Below, piece after piece: positions 61,565 through 64,000 of a DNA stretch of 64,000 bases (the first letter of the stretch is position 1; each line of letters begins with the position of its first letter). Made by a program: the position numbers and the translations under genes. Below the pieces are notes generated by a model, which saw nothing but the letters and a program-made list of their open reading frames with translations, ran no database searches and was not told the DNA's origin. Origin of the DNA: Pseudomonas brassicacearum (lineage in GTDB: Bacteria; Pseudomonadota; Gammaproteobacteria; Pseudomonadales; Pseudomonadaceae); contig NZ_MOBJ01000009.1 in NCBI RefSeq assembly GCF_003732225.1, positions 310,001-374,000 of the forward strand, in the 5' to 3' direction.

Positions 61565-64000
61565 AGCGTGGTTTGAAAATGGCGCTGCTGGCGATGCTCT
61601 CGCTGGTGGTGTTGCTGGTACTGACAGTCGGTGCCTTGCTCGGAACGCAAACCGGCAGCCGCTGGGCGCTGGGCCAGGTGCCGGGTTTGACCGTGGAGAA
61701 TTTCCAGGGGCGCCTGGGCGGCCAGTGGAGTGCCGATCATCTGCTCTGGCAGCAAACGGGCAGTCGGGTTGAACTGAATAAACCAGTGTTCGCCTGGTCG
61801 CCATTGTGTCTGCTGCGCATGACCCTGTGCATCGAGCAATTAAAGGCTGAGCAGGTGATTCTGCAGTTTGCCCCGAGCAGCGAAGCCAGCAGCGGCCCGA
61901 TCAAGCTGCCTGAGTTGAAATTGCCGGTGGCAATCCAGTTGGGCGAGGTGCAGATCGGCAGCCTGTTGCTCAACGGCAGCGAGCAGCTCAAAGACTTGCA
62001 ACTGGCCGCGCACTGGACTGCCAAGGGTTTGCAGATCGACTCCGTACACCTGCAACGCGATGACCTCAGCCTGGATTTGTCTGGGCTGTTGCAACCGACC
62101 GGCAACTGGCCGCTCAGTGCCGAAGGCCAGCTGACGCTGCCGGCGCCGGGTAAAACACCCTGGGCGCTGGCACTGAAGATCGACGGCGACTTGCTGAAAA
62201 CCCTGAACCTCAAGGCTGACAGCAGCGGCTATCTGCAAGGCCAACTGACGGGTGAGCTGCAACCGCTGGTGGAGAACCTGCCGGCCAAGGTGCGGATTAC
62301 CGCCGATGGCTTCAAGGCCAGCGCCGACTTGCCGGACACCTTGCAGCTCAATCAGTTGGAACTGACCGGCAACGGTGATCTGAAAAACGGTTACCAGTTG
62401 CTCGGCAAGGCGACATTGCCTGCCGAGCAAGGCCCGGTCGCATTGCTGTTGCAAGGCAAGGTCGACGCCAAGGGCGCGCAGATCGCCGGGCTTGATCTGA
62501 GCGCCAGCGACACGCAAAACCTGAAACTGAGCGGGCAACTCGATTGGTCCGAGGGCTTGAGTGCCGAGGCGAAAATCGATTGGCTGGACTTCCCGTGGCA
62601 TCGGCTGTACCCGTTGATCGACGAACCTCAGGTGGCGCTGCGCAGCTTCAATGGTGAAGTGTCCTACCGTGACGGCAACTATCTGGGCAACTTCAAGGCG
62701 GCGCTGGATGGCCCGGCCGGAGCGTTCAGCTTGAGCAGCCCGTTCAGCGGCGACCTGACGAAAATCTTCCTGCCAGAATTCAAACTGGCTGCCGGGCAGG
62801 GCAAGGCCGAAGGGCATTTGAACCTGCAGTTCGCCGATGGCGTCGCCTGGGACACCGCGCTGGACCTGTCGGCGATCAACCCGGCGTATTGGCTGGCGGA
62901 GCTGCCGGGAACCCTGGCCGGTCCTTTGCGCAGCAAGGGTGAGATGAAAAACCAACAACTGAGCCTCAACGCTGACCTCGACCTCAAGGGCAAACTGCGC
63001 GGTCAGCCGGCGGTCCTGCAAGCCAAGGCCGACGGCGCGGGTGAGCGCTGGAACCTGAGCGCGCTGCACATCCGTCTCGGCGACAACCGCGTTGACGGTA
63101 GCGGCAGCCTGCAACAGAAACTCGCCGGCCAGATCGACATCAAGGCACCACGTCTTGGCCAGCTCTGGCCGCAGTTGCGCGGTCAGCTCAACGGTCGGGT
63201 CGACGTTGCCGGCAGCCTCAAGGCACCGCAAGGCAAACTCAGCCTGCAAGGCATGCAGTTGGCGTTCGATGATAATCGCCTGCAAAGCCTGAATCTCGAC
63301 GCCAACCTCGACAGCGCGCAGCGAGCAAAGATCGACCTCAAGGGCAGCGGCATTCAGGCCGGCGACACTCAACTGGGCACGCTGACTGCCAGCGGTCAGG
63401 GCGACATCAAAAGCCAGAAGCTGCAACTGGATCTGCAAGGTCCGTTGCTGAAACTGGCGCTGGGTCTCGACGGTAATCTGGATAAAGGCAATTGGCGCGG
63501 ACGCTTGGCCAGTGGCGACATACAGGCCGGCGGTCAGGACTGGAAGCTGCAAAGTCCGGCAAAAATCGAACGCCTGGCCGATGGCAAGCTGACCTTCGGC
63601 GCCCATTGCTGGATGTCCGGGCCGGCCAGCCTGTGCGGTGAAGACCAACGGCTGATGCCCGAGCCGAAACTGCGTTACCACCTCAAGCAGTTCCCGATCG
63701 ACAGTCTCGCGCAATGGTTGCCGAAAGACTTCGCCTGGCACGGCAAGCTCAATGCCGATGTGCAACTCGACCTGCCGGCCAGCGGCCCGAAAGGCCAGAT
63801 CATGGTCGATGCCAGTGGCGGCACGTTGCGGATGAAGGAGAAGGATCAGTGGCTGGACTTCCCTTATCAGACGCTGAAACTGACCAGCACCCTGAACCCG
63901 AAACGCATCGACACGCAGCTCGACTTCGTCGGTGGCAAGTTGGGCGAACTGATGGTTCAGGCGCAGATCAATCCATTACCCAAGAGCAAACCGCTGAACG
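61561..64000 (+). CDS. tamB: Translocation and assembly module TamB, 3' end beyond window
   Basis: The GTG at 61561 overlaps the tamA TGA; the frame stays open to the window end, giving 813 residues of a protein usually about 1200 long. One N-terminal membrane anchor (MKRGLKMALLAMLSLVVLLV) is followed by long runs of beta-strand repeats (for example LKLSGQLDWSEGLSAEAKID, KLRGQPAVLQAKADG) typical of the AsmA/TamB bridge-like family. TamB spans the periplasm from the inner membrane to TamA. The C-terminal DUF490 domain that meets TamA lies outside the window. Confidence 0.93.
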   Translation, partial: MKRGLKMALLAMLSLVVLLVLTVGALLGTQTGSRWALGQVPGLTVENFQGRLGGQWSADHLLWQQTGSRVELNKPVFAWSPLCLLRMTLCIEQLKAEQVILQFAPSSEASSGPIKLPELKLPVAIQLGEVQIGSLLLNGSEQLKDLQLAAHWTAKGLQIDSVHLQRDDLSLDLSGLLQPTGNWPLSAEGQLTLPAPGKTPWALALKIDGDLLKTLNLKADSSGYLQGQLTGELQPLVENLPAKVRITADGFKASADLPDTLQLNQLELTGNGDLKNGYQLLGKATLPAEQGPVALLLQGKVDAKGAQIAGLDLSASDTQNLKLSGQLDWSEGLSAEAKIDWLDFPWHRLYPLIDEPQVALRSFNGEVSYRDGNYLGNFKAALDGPAGAFSLSSPFSGDLTKIFLPEFKLAAGQGKAEGHLNLQFADGVAWDTALDLSAINPAYWLAELPGTLAGPLRSKGEMKNQQLSLNADLDLKGKLRGQPAVLQAKADGAGERWNLSALHIRLGDNRVDGSGSLQQKLAGQIDIKAPRLGQLWPQLRGQLNGRVDVAGSLKAPQGKLSLQGMQLAFDDNRLQSLNLDANLDSAQRAKIDLKGSGIQAGDTQLGTLTASGQGDIKSQKLQLDLQGPLLKLALGLDGNLDKGNWRGRLASGDIQAGGQDWKLQSPAKIERLADGKLTFGAHCWMSGPASLCGEDQRLMPEPKLRYHLKQFPIDSLAQWLPKDFAWHGKLNADVQLDLPASGPKGQIMVDASGGTLRMKEKDQWLDFPYQTLKLTSTLNPKRIDTQLDFVGGKLGELMVQAQINPLPKSKPLN

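Noticed and set aside
61840..63765. 641-codon minus-strand open frame
   Set aside because: It is antisense to tamB; no domain is seen and the tamB frame continues the tamA-tamB overlap.

Overview
The window is a stretch of a Pseudomonas chromosome, most likely from the P. fluorescens group. The evidence is the gene order topA / hypothetical / hypothetical / sulA-lexA / psrA / nagZ / mtnP / SNF2 helicase / csiV / mfd / gap, the order sthA / GDPD / PilZ / lolCDE, the order xthA / GNAT / tamA-tamB, the GC-rich coding sequence, and several copies of the intergenic REP repeats (GTGGGAGCGAGCTTGCTCGC type and GTAGGAGCTGCCGAAGGC type) common in this group. No tRNA, rRNA, CRISPR array or IS element was recognised.

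Layout. (1) 1-7253 is an exopolysaccharide region. A plus-strand yjbFGH/gfcBCD-type operon (first gene cut by the window edge) ends in a VanZ-like gene. It converges with a minus-strand unit made of an undecaprenyl-phosphate sugar transferase, a tiny Tat-signal-like protein and a phage-tailspike-like beta-helix protein. (2) 7768-9972 is an AT-richer minus-strand trio: two winged-helix regulators with receiver-like N-termini around a degenerate EAL-domain protein. (3) 10018-12237 holds a long gene-poor stretch, a 55-codon ORF with a good ribosome-binding site, and an M29/NicX-like metalloenzyme. (4) 12311-40609 is conserved core: ABC exporter, slt, uup, usp, fadBA, topA, lexA-sulA, psrA, nagZ, mtnP, SNF2 helicase, csiV, mfd and a long-form gap. 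(5) 40656-48792 is an accessory block. It contains a class C beta-lactamase flanked by a diverged duplicate of the gap 3' end, then a four-gene operon predicted to make and export a beta-glycan: membrane-fusion protein, periplasmic alpha/alpha-toroid glycosidase-like protein, GT2 synthase with C-terminal PilZ, and TolC-type outer-membrane lipoprotein. (6) 48917-64000 returns to core genes: MFS carrier, apbE, sthA, GDPD, PilZ, lolCDE, xthA, GNAT, tamA and the first part of tamB.

How the genes work together. Fatty-acid degradation (fadBA) sits a few kb from its regulator psrA, which carries two abutting PsrA-type operators. lexA-sulA is an SOS operon with two LexA boxes. The gfc-type operon, the initiating sugar transferase, the beta-helix protein and the receiver/EAL-like regulators form one surface-polysaccharide neighbourhood, and the GT2-PilZ operon forms a second, independent one. 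lolCDE, tamAB, csiV, slt and nagZ serve envelope assembly and peptidoglycan turnover.

The least described parts are the GT2-PilZ/TolC-type operon, the beta-helix locus with its small partner, the regulator trio, the 55-codon ORF plus M29-like enzyme, and the gap-tail duplication around ampC. All functions are inferred from motifs and recalled family knowledge; no database search was possible.
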